This document shows positions 1 to 6,674 of a stretch of DNA of 64,000 nt, one piece after another. The notes beneath the pieces are model-generated. The model searched no databases, was not told where the DNA came from, and saw nothing but the letters and a program-made list of their open reading frames with translations. This DNA comes from Lysinibacillus fusiformis (lineage in GTDB: Bacteria; Bacillota; Bacilli; Bacillales_A; Planococcaceae): assembly GCF_016925635.1 (NCBI RefSeq), contig NZ_CP070490.1, positions 3,602,001-3,666,000 of the forward strand, in the 5' to 3' direction. The number at the start of each line of letters is the position of its first letter. The first letter of the stretch is position 1. The position numbers and the translations under genes are program-made.

Positions 1-119
1 GCAGCAGCCACAGACACCTTTAAATCATTTTTTAAAAAAGTAATCGGTATATAAAACGTGCGGCTTGTATCTTTCAAAACCTGCATCGCTTCTTTGTAAA
101 GTCTTTTTTGCTCGTTCAC
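1..119 (-). CDS. Squalene/phytoene synthase family protein, N-terminal fragment
   Basis: Partial gene running off the left edge; only about 39 N-terminal residues are visible. A GTG start at 119 lies 6 bases after GGAGGAAT. The segment TSRTFYIPITFLKNDL followed by VAA resembles the N-terminus of bacterial squalene/phytoene synthases, which condense two prenyl diphosphates head to head; there a TSRTF.lp motif precedes the first aspartate-rich substrate site. That catalytic motif lies outside the window, so the assignment rests on this short stretch. It is divergent from the SDR gene at 333. Confidence 0.6.
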   Translation of the reverse strand, partial: MNEQKRLYKEAMQVLKDTSRTFYIPITFLKNDLKVSVAA

Positions 120-241
120 TTGTATTCCTCCGTTCAAATGGTTCCACATCTATAGTATATCGTATCGTAAAAATAGGGAAAGATAAAACAGATTGTTCAT
201 ATTTAGAGAGATATTCTTTGAAAACGTTTCCTGAGAATGAT

Positions 242-299
242 ATAGTTTAATAGTAAACTATTTAAACCTATACTTTTATTGTGGACAAAAGTATAGGTT
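242..299. promoter_or_regulatory. Two adjacent inverted repeats upstream of the SDR gene
   Basis: Two palindromes lie between the divergent genes. ATAGTTTA (242-249) pairs with TAAACTAT (254-261). AACCTATACTTTT (265-277) pairs perfectly with AAAAGTATAGGTT (287-299). Neither is followed by a T-run on the plus strand, so they look more like operator sites than terminators. No TetR or MarR gene is adjacent inside the window, so the binding protein is unknown. Confidence 0.45.
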
Positions 300-332
300 A
301 AACCACATTTCAGAAGAGAGGAAGTTTAGAAA

Positions 333-1067
333 ATGGGACGTTTAGATAATAAAATTGCGATGATTACTGGTGGCGCATCTGGTATGGGTGCAGCAATGGC
401 GAAATTGTTTGCGCAAGAGGGAGCTACGGTAATTGCGGCTGATATTAATGAAGAGAACCTAGCAAAAATCTCCGAGCTAGACAATGTAGAGGGCATGAAA
501 TTAGATGTTTCCTCAGACGAAAACTGGGCAGAAGTGACGAAAGCCATTGTCGAGAAATATGGTCGCATTGATATTTTAATTAACAATGCTGGTATTTCAT
601 CCGAAAAAGGACCAGATCAAATTACACAAGCGGACTGGTCAATCATGCATAATATCAATGCTTTTGGTCCATTCCTAGGCATTAAACATGCGTCTAACTA
701 TATGAAAGAAGCTGGGAAAGGCTCTATTGTTAATACATCCTCTTACACAGCGATTATTGGCGCAGGCTTTAATGCTTATACAGCCTCTAAAGGGTCTTTA
801 CGTGCGATTGCTCGAGCAGCGGCATCAGAGCTTGGTGCTTTCAATGTTCGTGTTAATACAGTATTCCCTGGTGTCATTGAAACACCCATGACAGCTAAAT
901 TATCTGAAGCAAAAGAAGCAATGGATATGTTAGTAAGAGCAACACCAATGGGTCGCCTTGGCCAACCAGAGGAAGTAGCAAATGCTATTTTATTTTTAGC
1001 ATCAGATGAAGCTTCTTATATTACAGGTGCTGAGCTTGTCATTGACGGTGGCTATTCAGCACGCTAA
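333..1067 (+). CDS. SDR family oxidoreductase (glucose 1-dehydrogenase/FabG-like)
   Basis: A 244-residue classical short-chain dehydrogenase/reductase, cytosolic and NAD(P)-dependent. The Rossmann glycine motif TGGASGMG is at residues 12-19, NNAG at 84-87, and the catalytic Ser-Tyr-Lys set is visible as NTSS (about 134-137), Tyr149 and Lys153 in YTASK. The C-terminus (ITGAELVIDGGYSAR) is typical of the family. Length is normal. Substrate cannot be told from sequence: 3-oxoacyl-ACP reductase, glucose dehydrogenase and hydroxysteroid dehydrogenase homologues all share these motifs. It appears monocistronic, with a GAGAGGAAG ribosome site, an upstream double palindrome and a downstream terminator. 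Confidence 0.85.
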   Translation: MGRLDNKIAMITGGASGMGAAMAKLFAQEGATVIAADINEENLAKISELDNVEGMKLDVSSDENWAEVTKAIVEKYGRIDILINNAGISSEKGPDQITQADWSIMHNINAFGPFLGIKHASNYMKEAGKGSIVNTSSYTAIIGAGFNAYTASKGSLRAIARAAASELGAFNVRVNTVFPGVIETPMTAKLSEAKEAMDMLVRATPMGRLGQPEEVANAILFLASDEASYITGAELVIDGGYSAR

Positions 1068-1081
1068 TTAATCGCTATAGG

Positions 1082-1124
1082 AAAGTGAAAATGCCTGTTC
1101 AAACAGTGCATTTTCACTTTTTTT
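1082..1124 (+). terminator. Rho-independent terminator of the SDR gene
   Basis: A 13-bp perfect stem, AAAGTGAAAATGC (1082-1094) with GCATTTTCACTTT (1108-1120), ends in a T-run. Confidence 0.9.
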
Positions 1125-1480
1125 GTTTTTTTAGTAGAATAATGATAAAGCTTTAGAAATGCATTAAAATTCAGCTATCGATTAGAAAAAATTTGATATT
1201 TTTCGTGATTTTTTCATGAAAGTTTACGAAGTTATTGCACAATCATTTCAACAGCGTTAAAGTTTAGAAAGGGCGAAAATGTCATTACACAATTTGGGGG
1301 ATTGTACTGAGCGTTTAGCTTTTGTACGAACAAATTAATTGGTCAGGATTTTGGCACACAAAACTCCTTGCAAAATCCTTAGTACCAAAGAGGGCATGTA
1401 CTTTATTAGTTGCCTTAATCATCGCGTAAACGGCAATCATTGTATGAGGAAGTTACGTAATAAAAACAAAGGAGAATTGT
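1125..1480. other. Gene-free leader region before coaW
   Basis: About 355 bases with no credible open frame, long hairpin or recognisable riboswitch. A weak promoter candidate is TTGCAC (1235-1240) with TAAAGT (1258-1263) at 17-bp spacing, which would give coaW a leader of roughly 210 nt. I see no known regulatory RNA motif in that leader. Confidence 0.3.
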
Positions 1481-2317
1481 ATGCCAAAGGCTATAGGTAT
1501 TGATGCAGGCGGCACATTGACAAAGGTTGCTTATTTAGATCAACACAATGAGCTTATTTTAACAACCTTTCCGTCTAATGATTTGCAATCTGTAAAAAAA
1601 TGGATTATTGACCATCCAGATATTGAGGATATTGGTGTTACGGGGGGACGTACAGAGCAATTACTTGATGTCATTAAAACAATGAAATCGATTCATTATA
1701 TAGTGGAATTTGAAGCAACATTAAAGGGTGTCCGATTTTTATTAAATAAAGAAGGCTACTTTTTTGAGCGTAGTATGATCACCAATATTGGGACAGGCAC
1801 TTCCATTCATTATATGGAAGGCAATACCCATATTCGCGTTGGCGGAACAGGCGTTGGTGGTGGTACATTAATTGGATTGTCAGCGCTTACAACAGGTATT
1901 ACCGATTACAATGAGCTACGAGAAATGGCTGACAATGGCCATCGTGAGAGTATTGATTTATTGGTTAAGGACATTTATCAGGGCATGGATACACCGATTG
2001 ATGGTCATTTAACTGCGAGTAATTTTGGGAAAGTAGGCATTACAAAGTCCATCAAACATCCGGCCGAGGATATTATTGCGACGGTTCAGGGACTAGTAGG
2101 CGAAGTCATCACAACACTTAGCATTCAATATGCGGAAGAAAAAAAGGCTCAGCATATTGTCTATATTGGATCAACTCTCAGCAATAATGCTCATCTTGCC
2201 CGTGTGATTGCAAATTATACACGCACGAAGAAGCATACACCTGTCTTTATAAACGATCATGGCTTTTCAGGCGCTGTCGGAGCATTGTTCAACATTACAG
2301 AATATACAATTGTCTAG
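1481..2317 (+). CDS. coaW: Type II pantothenate kinase
   Basis: Phosphorylates pantothenate in the first step of coenzyme A synthesis. The 278-residue protein has the ASKHA phosphate-1 motif IGIDAGGTLTKVAY near the N-terminus, the acidic GVTGGRTEQL segment and the nucleotide-binding GTGTSIHYMEG and GGTGVGGGTLIGLS motifs around residues 105-135. This is the pattern of staphylococcal-type CoaW, which is of similar length and insensitive to CoA feedback. It is a single gene with GGAGAATTG before the ATG and a strong terminator after it. A stand-alone CoaB-like protein lies at 20596 in this window. Confidence 0.88.
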   Translation: MPKAIGIDAGGTLTKVAYLDQHNELILTTFPSNDLQSVKKWIIDHPDIEDIGVTGGRTEQLLDVIKTMKSIHYIVEFEATLKGVRFLLNKEGYFFERSMITNIGTGTSIHYMEGNTHIRVGGTGVGGGTLIGLSALTTGITDYNELREMADNGHRESIDLLVKDIYQGMDTPIDGHLTASNFGKVGITKSIKHPAEDIIATVQGLVGEVITTLSIQYAEEKKAQHIVYIGSTLSNNAHLARVIANYTRTKKHTPVFINDHGFSGAVGALFNITEYTIV

Positions 2318-2328
2318 AGACAGATAAG

Positions 2329-2370
2329 AATGAACATGACTAATGCAGATTAGTCATGTTCATTTTTTTT
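2329..2370 (+). terminator. Terminator of coaW
   Basis: A 14-16 bp stem around AATGAACATGACTAA and its complement ATTAGTCATGTTCATT, followed by a long T-run. Confidence 0.9.
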
Positions 2371-2443
2371 ACAAATAGCGAAGAAAATTACCTACATAGT
2401 AACGCCTCTACTTGAACAAATTATGTGCAGGAGGTGAAGTTAC

Positions 2444-2668
2444 GTGGGCAAACGTAATAATCGGAACAACAGTAAAACCATGAATATGCGAACACATAAT
2501 CCTTTTGGTACTTACAAAAGCAAAGATCTTGATCGAAGTAATAGCAATAATAACAACCCGAATGACAACTTGAACGAAGAGTTCGCAGCAGAATTTGATG
2601 CGAAAGCTAAAAATAAAAATAATAAAACAAATCATGATAAAAACCAGCAGTCTAATAAAACGAAATAG
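2444..2668 (+). CDS. Small Asn/Lys-rich protein with SASP-like protease motif
   Basis: A GTG start at 2444 follows a strong AGGAGGTGA site. The 74-residue product is extremely hydrophilic and basic, rich in Asn and Lys, with no membrane segment. I do not recognise a named family. Around residues 46-52 it carries EEFAAEFD, close to the E-[IF]-A-S-E-[FT] heptapeptide where the germination protease GPR cuts small acid-soluble spore proteins. The next gene, 14 bases downstream, encodes a second tiny basic protein with EEYSAEFN. A minor spore-core protein is therefore a reasonable guess, not an established function. Confidence 0.6.
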   Translation: MGKRNNRNNSKTMNMRTHNPFGTYKSKDLDRSNSNNNNPNDNLNEEFAAEFDAKAKNKNNKTNHDKNQQSNKTK

Positions 2669-2682
2669 CGGAGGTACAAATC

Positions 2683-2814
2683 ATGGCGAAAAAGAGGAAA
2701 ACAAGCTTTAAAAAGAAAAAGAAGGAAGATACACATAAAAAGAATGATCGTGAGGAGTACTCAGCAGAGTTTAACCAAGTCATTCATAATAATCCTCAAC
2801 TGCCAAAGCAATAA
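2683..2814 (+). CDS. 43-residue basic protein, tandem partner of the preceding gene
   Basis: ATG at 2683 is preceded by GCGGAGGTACAAATC. The 43-residue product opens with MAKKRKTSFKKKKKED, a dense Lys block, and then has the motif EEYSAEFN shared in form with EEFAAEFD of the gene just upstream. The small intergenic gap and single downstream terminator suggest a two-gene transcript. Basic composition, size and the motif fit a minor small acid-soluble spore protein, but I cannot name a family. Confidence 0.6.
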   Translation: MAKKRKTSFKKKKKEDTHKKNDREEYSAEFNQVIHNNPQLPKQ

Positions 2815-2823
2815 AGACAAGCT

Positions 2824-2854
2824 GCTCCAAAACTTTTTGGAGCTCTTATTTTTT
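2824..2854 (+). terminator. Terminator after the small-protein pair
   Basis: GCTCCAAA (2824-2831) pairs with TTTGGAGC (2836-2843), followed by a T-rich tract to 2854. Confidence 0.85.
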
Positions 2855-2897
2855 ACCGTATGTGCTTCTTTATACAGTCAAAAAGGGAGTGATTCAA

Positions 2898-3224
2898 GTG
2901 AGAAAATTTTATTTACTTGGACTTCTTTTTGTTTGTCTTGCTGTGTTTATACAAACACCAATGGTCGCAAATGCACAACAAGAAACACCCGCTTATGCAA
3001 AATGGGGACAGATGGCTATCAAAGAGGTAAAGGCAAAATATCCTACGGCCAAGATTGTGGATTATTTGCATGAAGGCAAGGAAGTACATGGAACATCAAC
3101 CATTGAGAAGTTTAAGCTTTGGCTTAAGCAGCCTGATAAGGAATTTGGTGTTTATGTCAGAATCAGCTATCAAACCACAACGCAAGAAGTAGAAAAAATT
3201 GAATTTCAAGAAAGTACTTCATAA
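2898..3224 (+). CDS. Secreted DUF3889 family protein
   Basis: The GTG at 2898, 8 bases after AAAGGGAG, is chosen over an upstream in-frame start because it puts a signal peptide at the very N-terminus. That peptide runs Arg-Lys, then a hydrophobic core FYLLGLLFVCLAVFIQ, and cleavage is likely after ANA. The mature part is about 80 residues with YAKWGQMAIKE, IVDYLHEG and EKFKLWLKQ, which matches my memory of DUF3889 proteins in Bacillus. Their function is unknown; the protein is expected to be exported and stable without cofactors. Confidence 0.7.
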   Translation: MRKFYLLGLLFVCLAVFIQTPMVANAQQETPAYAKWGQMAIKEVKAKYPTAKIVDYLHEGKEVHGTSTIEKFKLWLKQPDKEFGVYVRISYQTTTQEVEKIEFQESTS

Positions 3225-3225
3225 G

Positions 3226-3255
3226 ACAAGGATGCCTACAATAGGGCATCCTTGT
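3226..3255. terminator. Terminator hairpin, left copy of a duplicated pair
   Basis: ACAAGGATGCC pairs with GGCATCCTTGT around a short loop. The same 30 bases recur with one change at 3771-3800, on the other side of the repeat element. The hairpin lacks a clean T-run on either strand. Confidence 0.75.
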
Positions 3256-3260
3256 CATGT

Positions 3261-3765
3261 TGTTGAAAAAAGAGGTCGTCAACGGCAGAAAAAGCAACTT
3301 GGCAAGGCGAGGGGGTTGATTTCCGTTCCGCCAGCGTCCTTTCCAGAGGGCGTCCGATGAGCCGCTTCACTCACTGCGTTCGCTCCAGGGTCTCCTCTGT
3401 GACGCTAAATCCCCTAGGAGTGACGCTGGCTCCACTCCAATCAACCATTCTGCAAAAGTGGCTTTACTTTTTTTCATAGTAGCGATCAAACAGCCCATTA
3501 TCTGTATTCGTTAGAGGAGATAAGCTTTTATTTTCAATGTGGAGAAGTGATGCGTGAGAACTTTATTTGAAAACCTTTGCTAAAAAGGTAACACTTTTGT
3601 GGATTGGAGTGGAAGGCTACTTGACTCCCGTGGGATAGCGAGACTGTCGAAACCCTGCACGGAGCGGTAGCGGAGGAAGCGATTCGACGCTCGCCCACAG
3701 GAAAGCAAGTAGCCTGCAACGAAAATCCATTTCTACCTTTCAATTGACTGTTTTGTTTTTCAACA
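3261..3765. repeat. Inverted-module intergenic repeat element, copy 1
   Basis: A 505-bp non-coding element between convergent genes, bounded by the inverted ends TGTTGAAAAA (3261-3270) and TTTTTCAACA (3756-3765). Module A (3314-3446) is GC-rich and self-complementary: its ends GGTTGAT/ATCAACC and inner GCCAGCGTC/GACGCTGGC pair. Module B (3601-3728) has GGCTACTTG pairing with CAAGTAGCC. The reverse complement of B aligns with A along most of its length, so the element is two inverted copies of one roughly 130-bp structured unit joined by an AT-rich spacer. Further copies lie at 10318 and 23348. No transposase is encoded; translated frames here are repeats of the DNA, not genes. Confidence 0.9.
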
Positions 3766-3770
3766 CTAAA

Positions 3771-3800
3771 ACAAGGATGCCTAAAATAGGGCATCCTTGT
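3771..3800. terminator. Terminator hairpin, right copy of the duplicated pair
   Basis: Nearly identical to 3226-3255 (29 of 30 bases). It lies just after the stop of the minus-strand PfpI gene and can serve that gene. Confidence 0.75.
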
Positions 3801-3803
3801 ACT

Positions 3804-4358
3804 TTAACCTTCTAGCTTTTCAATAAATGCACGCATCAAGCCTGGTAAATCAGGCCATGCATGCCCACTTACTAAATTGCCATCTGTATGAAGATTGGCA
3901 TCAATATAAGTTGCGCCCGCCACCTGCACCTCTGGCTTGCAGGCAATATAGGCTGTTAGCTCACGTCCTTTTAGCACTTCAGGAATAGTCGCGAAAATTT
4001 GTGCTGCGTGACAAACGGCTGCAATCGGTTTATTGGTTTCGAAAAAATGGGACACGAGTGGTGGAACATGCTCATTTAAACGAATGTATTCTGGCGCACG
4101 ACCACCAGGAATAATCAATCCATCGAAATGGGTTGGATCAACATCAGCAAAAGAAGCATGTGCCTCTAAACCATAGGCAGGTCGCTCGATGTATGTATCG
4201 ACGCCATCTACAAAATCGTGTAATACGGTCTGTAATTTCTTAGCTGATGGTGCTGCAATAGTGACATCATAGCCTGCCTCAAGACAACGATAATAAGGAT
4301 AAAAAATCTCTAAAGCTTCTACTGCATCTCCTGCAAGTATTAAAACCTTTTTCCCCAT
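3804..4358 (-). CDS. DJ-1/PfpI family protein
   Basis: A 184-residue cytosolic protein of the DJ-1/PfpI class, a group that includes protein/glyoxal deglycases, glyoxalase III enzymes and some peptidases. The nucleophile elbow AAVCHAAQ places the reactive Cys at 116 with His117 next to it. Glu14/Glu17 in the first helix are candidates for the partner acid, and GLIIPGGRAPEY at about 80-91 is the typical conserved loop. Length is normal. ATG at 4358 follows AAAGGAGATGG. The substrate is not determinable. Confidence 0.82.
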   Translation of the reverse strand: MGKKVLILAGDAVEALEIFYPYYRCLEAGYDVTIAAPSAKKLQTVLHDFVDGVDTYIERPAYGLEAHASFADVDPTHFDGLIIPGGRAPEYIRLNEHVPPLVSHFFETNKPIAAVCHAAQIFATIPEVLKGRELTAYIACKPEVQVAGATYIDANLHTDGNLVSGHAWPDLPGLMRAFIEKLEG

Positions 4359-4484
4359 GATTCCATCTCCTTTACATTGTGAATCTACTAAGTTTTATTC
4401 GACACATGCAAAAAATTTCCTGCTGATGATCGAGCCATCTTTCCAAATTACTTCCTTTACAAAGAAAAAAATGAAGCGTATAGT

Positions 4485-4508
4485 ATTTATTTAGCTAGGT
4501 AAATAAAT
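4485..4508. promoter_or_regulatory. Palindromic operator before the MarR-MFS operon
   Basis: ATTTATTTA (4485-4493) and TAAATAAAT (4500-4508) form perfect 9-bp arms around a 6-base centre. The site ends about 20 bases before the marR start, the usual place for autoregulation by a MarR dimer. Confidence 0.65.
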
Positions 4509-4528
4509 TTTTCAGGAGGTAGACAGCG

Positions 4529-4927
4529 ATGAATCCAATTTTCCATGCTTTATTCCAAAAAAATCGCTATTTAACTAATTGCTTAAATGAAGTGCTGAAG
4601 CAGCATCATTTATATAGTTCTCAATGGACCATTTTATATTGCTTACATAAAAATGGGCCGATGACATTAACGCAAATTTGGAAGTATTTAAATGTAGAAG
4701 CGCCAAGTATCACAAGAGCGATTACAAGGCTTGAGTCATTGGGCTGGGTACAACGATTAGATGGTGAGGATAAACGAGAAAAGATTGTGACTTTATCTGC
4801 ACAAGCAGAGGAGCGCCTACCAGCCATTACAGCAACTATTCTAGCATTTGAAGAAGAAATGGTAGGGTCATTAACTGCTGAAGAACAGCAGCAATTTCTG
4901 AAGCTATTGGAAAAAATGAAAGGTTGA
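4529..4927 (+). CDS. MarR family transcriptional regulator
   Basis: A 132-residue winged-helix regulator of the MarR family, expected to bind DNA as a dimer. The recognition region LTQIWKYLNVEAPSITRAITRLE spans about residues 50-72, and the wing contains GWVQRLDGEDKREKIVTLS. ATG at 4529 follows AGGAGGT. The stop overlaps the start of the downstream MFS transporter, so the two are translationally coupled. The perfect palindrome at 4485-4508 is its likely operator, which suggests autorepression and ligand-induced efflux. The ligand is unknown. Confidence 0.85.
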   Translation: MNPIFHALFQKNRYLTNCLNEVLKQHHLYSSQWTILYCLHKNGPMTLTQIWKYLNVEAPSITRAITRLESLGWVQRLDGEDKREKIVTLSAQAEERLPAITATILAFEEEMVGSLTAEEQQQFLKLLEKMKG

Positions 4928-6123
4928 TGGACATGCAGCAAGAAGAGAATACACAGATATGGACGAAGCGTTTCATTAGTCTATTTTTAACGAATATCTC
5001 AGTCTTTTTTGTATTTTATGGACTTGTAACGACTTTGCCTCTTTATGCAATAGGGGAGCTACATCAGACAGATAAGGAGGCAGGACTTCTATTGTCTGGC
5101 TTTTTATTGTCAGCTATCATTGTGCGCCCGTTTTCAGGAAAACTGTTGGATGTGTTTGGTAAGAAAAAACTATTAGTCCTCTCCATAGTGGGCTATTTTA
5201 TTTGTACCGTCTTATATTTATTTATTCATCCATTTGGACTTTTACTTGGTCTTCGTTTTATTCAAGGGATTTTCTTTAGCATTATCACAACAGCCGCGGG
5301 TTCTTTAGCCGCAGATATTGTTCCTGCTAAACGAAAAGGGGCAGGGCTAGGCTATTTTACGATGTCTACGAATCTAGCAGTTGTCATCGGGCCATTTATC
5401 GGCTTATTATTAATTCAATATAGTACCTTTAACGTATTGTTCATTGTTATGAGTATTTGCGTTTTAGCAGGAGGAATTTTAGCGTTAACGGTCAATACCG
5501 ATGATTTACCGAAACCTGCCCATGAAGGAAAACTAACCTTTAAATTTGATGATTTATTTGAGCGAAAAGCATTACCTGTTGCTGCGATTGCTAGTTTAGT
5601 AGCCTTTTCATATGCCAGTGTTTTATCCTTTTTATCGGTCTATGCACAGCAAAAGGATTTAATGGCAGTGGCCAGTCTTTTTTATGCAGTGTTTGCAGCA
5701 TCCATGTTAATTACGCGTCCGTATACAGGTAAACTTTATGATACGAAGGGACCGCAATTTGTTATTATTCCTGGTATTATCTCCTTCGCCATCGGACTCG
5801 TTATGCTCGCTTTTGTAGAAGGACCCGTGTTATTTTTGAGTGCTGCTATTTTTGTAGGCTTTGGCTATGGTGCTGTGACGACAAGCTTGCAAGCATTAGC
5901 CGTTCAATCCACAGCCATCCAGCGAAGTGGCTACGCAACAGCAACCTATTTTACGATGTTTGACCTTGGGATCGCACTAGGTTCCTATATTTTGGGAATG
6001 GTGGCCGTACAGGCAGGTTATGCTTCAGTCTACTTGTCAGGTGCAGGTTTACTAGGGGTTGTCTTTATTATTTATCTAGTACGCCTTGCAAAGATGAAAC
6101 CGAAAAAAGTAGTGAATATATAG
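4927..6123 (+). CDS. MFS transporter (drug efflux type)
   Basis: About 398 residues with roughly 12 hydrophobic segments, a major facilitator superfamily permease. The loop after the second segment has RPFSGKLLDVFGKKKLL, a version of the family motif G-x3-D-x2-G-[RK]-[RK], and the matching loop of the second half has RPYTGKLYDTKG. ATG at 4927 overlaps the upstream stop (TGATG); an in-frame TTG lies one codon earlier. Pairing with a MarR regulator points to export of a toxic compound. It resembles YwoG/YfkF-like Bacillus permeases, but the substrate cannot be assigned. Confidence 0.85.
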   Translation: MDMQQEENTQIWTKRFISLFLTNISVFFVFYGLVTTLPLYAIGELHQTDKEAGLLLSGFLLSAIIVRPFSGKLLDVFGKKKLLVLSIVGYFICTVLYLFIHPFGLLLGLRFIQGIFFSIITTAAGSLAADIVPAKRKGAGLGYFTMSTNLAVVIGPFIGLLLIQYSTFNVLFIVMSICVLAGGILALTVNTDDLPKPAHEGKLTFKFDDLFERKALPVAAIASLVAFSYASVLSFLSVYAQQKDLMAVASLFYAVFAASMLITRPYTGKLYDTKGPQFVIIPGIISFAIGLVMLAFVEGPVLFLSAAIFVGFGYGAVTTSLQALAVQSTAIQRSGYATATYFTMFDLGIALGSYILGMVAVQAGYASVYLSGAGLLGVVFIIYLVRLAKMKPKKVVNI

Positions 6124-6125
6124 TA

Positions 6126-6154
6126 AAACAGTTGGGTCTGTCCCAACTGTTTTT
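6126..6154 (+). terminator. Terminator of the MarR-MFS operon
   Basis: AAACAGTTGGG pairs with CCCAACTGTTT around a 4-5 base loop, then T-rich. Confidence 0.9.
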
Positions 6155-6220
6155 ATTATTAGAAGCGATCATAGGCTATGAAAATTCAGTCATGCAGCGC
6201 GGTCGTTATTGACCAAAACA

Positions 6221-6229
6221 TGGTATAAT
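6221..6229 (+). promoter_or_regulatory. Extended -10 promoter of the toxin gene
   Basis: TGGTATAAT is an extended -10 element (TGn-TATAAT, -10 hexamer 6224-6229) with no good -35. It would start an RNA near 6236, about 78 nt before the toxin ATG. Confidence 0.55.
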
Positions 6230-6313
6230 AAGAGCGTAACTAGATAGAGGTTTCATGGGCGGTTGGCACAATTTTAACCTATCTCATTCAGCTTATTGAA
6301 GAGAAAGGAGTTG

Positions 6314-6415
6314 ATGCCATTGACTATTTTTGAAGCAATGATGGTTGCGATAAGTCTTTCAACACTTATTGTTTCGGTACTTGCATTGTCATTTACTTTT
6401 ACACAAAAAAAGTAA
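6314..6415 (+). CDS. Holin-like toxin of a type I toxin-antitoxin locus
   Basis: A 33-residue membrane peptide too short for routine calling. It starts MPLTIFEAMMVAISLSTLIV and ends in a short basic tail (QKK). This matches the 'putative holin-like toxin' family (TxpA/Hol_Tox type) of Firmicutes, which insert into the cell membrane and depolarise it. AAAGGAG sits 3-4 bases before the ATG. An antisense transcript with its own promoter and terminator overlaps the 3' end, and the sense mRNA ends in a separate strong hairpin at 6500-6534. That is the layout of TxpA/RatA of B. subtilis. Toxicity is inferred from family. Confidence 0.75.
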   Translation: MPLTIFEAMMVAISLSTLIVSVLALSFTFTQKK

Positions 6416-6550
6416 ACCGCCCCTGCCTCGCCAGCATGTGAGATGGTTTACTTTCATCACTTTGCAAATCGCCTTTGAAGCGATTCGTCTTGTTACTAGG
6501 ACCATTGGTGTTCCAGCACCAATGGTCTTATTTACTTATATACATCTTCA
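6404..6550 (-). ncRNA. RatA-like antisense antitoxin RNA
   Basis: On the minus strand a TATAAT box (plus 6557-6562) and TTGAAA (plus 6581-6586, 18-bp spacing) predict a start near 6550. Transcription runs left to a hairpin made by GTAAACC (6412-6418) and GGTTTAC (6445-6451), which on this strand is followed by seven T residues (plus 6405-6411). The roughly 146-nt RNA would be complementary to the last codons and 3' untranslated region of the toxin mRNA, as in RatA. Ends are predicted, not measured. Confidence 0.65.
6500..6534 (+). terminator. Terminator of the toxin mRNA
   Basis: Perfect 11-bp stem GACCATTGGTG (6500-6510) with CACCAATGGTC (6517-6527), then TTATTT. Confidence 0.85.
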
Positions 6551-6674
6551 CTAAGAATTATAACATGGATAAGTGGTTTTTTTCAAATAATGTAAAATTA
6601 ATTGTTATGGACTACAAATGATTTTTGGGGAATCAGTTGGTAGGGTGAAATCATAAAAAAGGATGTGATAATAA

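Noticed and set aside
1125-1480. Riboswitch in the leader of coaW
   Set aside because: I looked for T-box, S-box, TPP, FMN and similar conserved strings and saw none.
3534-3794. Minus-strand open frames in repeat copies 1 and 2 sharing VSLSHGSQVAFHSNP
   Set aside because: The similarity reflects conserved DNA of module B, not a gene; copy 3 is broken and frames have no ribosome sites. The same applies to 10677-11006 and to the plus-strand frame 10412-10600.
6369-6554. 61-residue plus-strand frame overlapping the toxin 3' end
   Set aside because: It is out of frame with the toxin, lacks a ribosome site and spans the antisense RNA and terminator.
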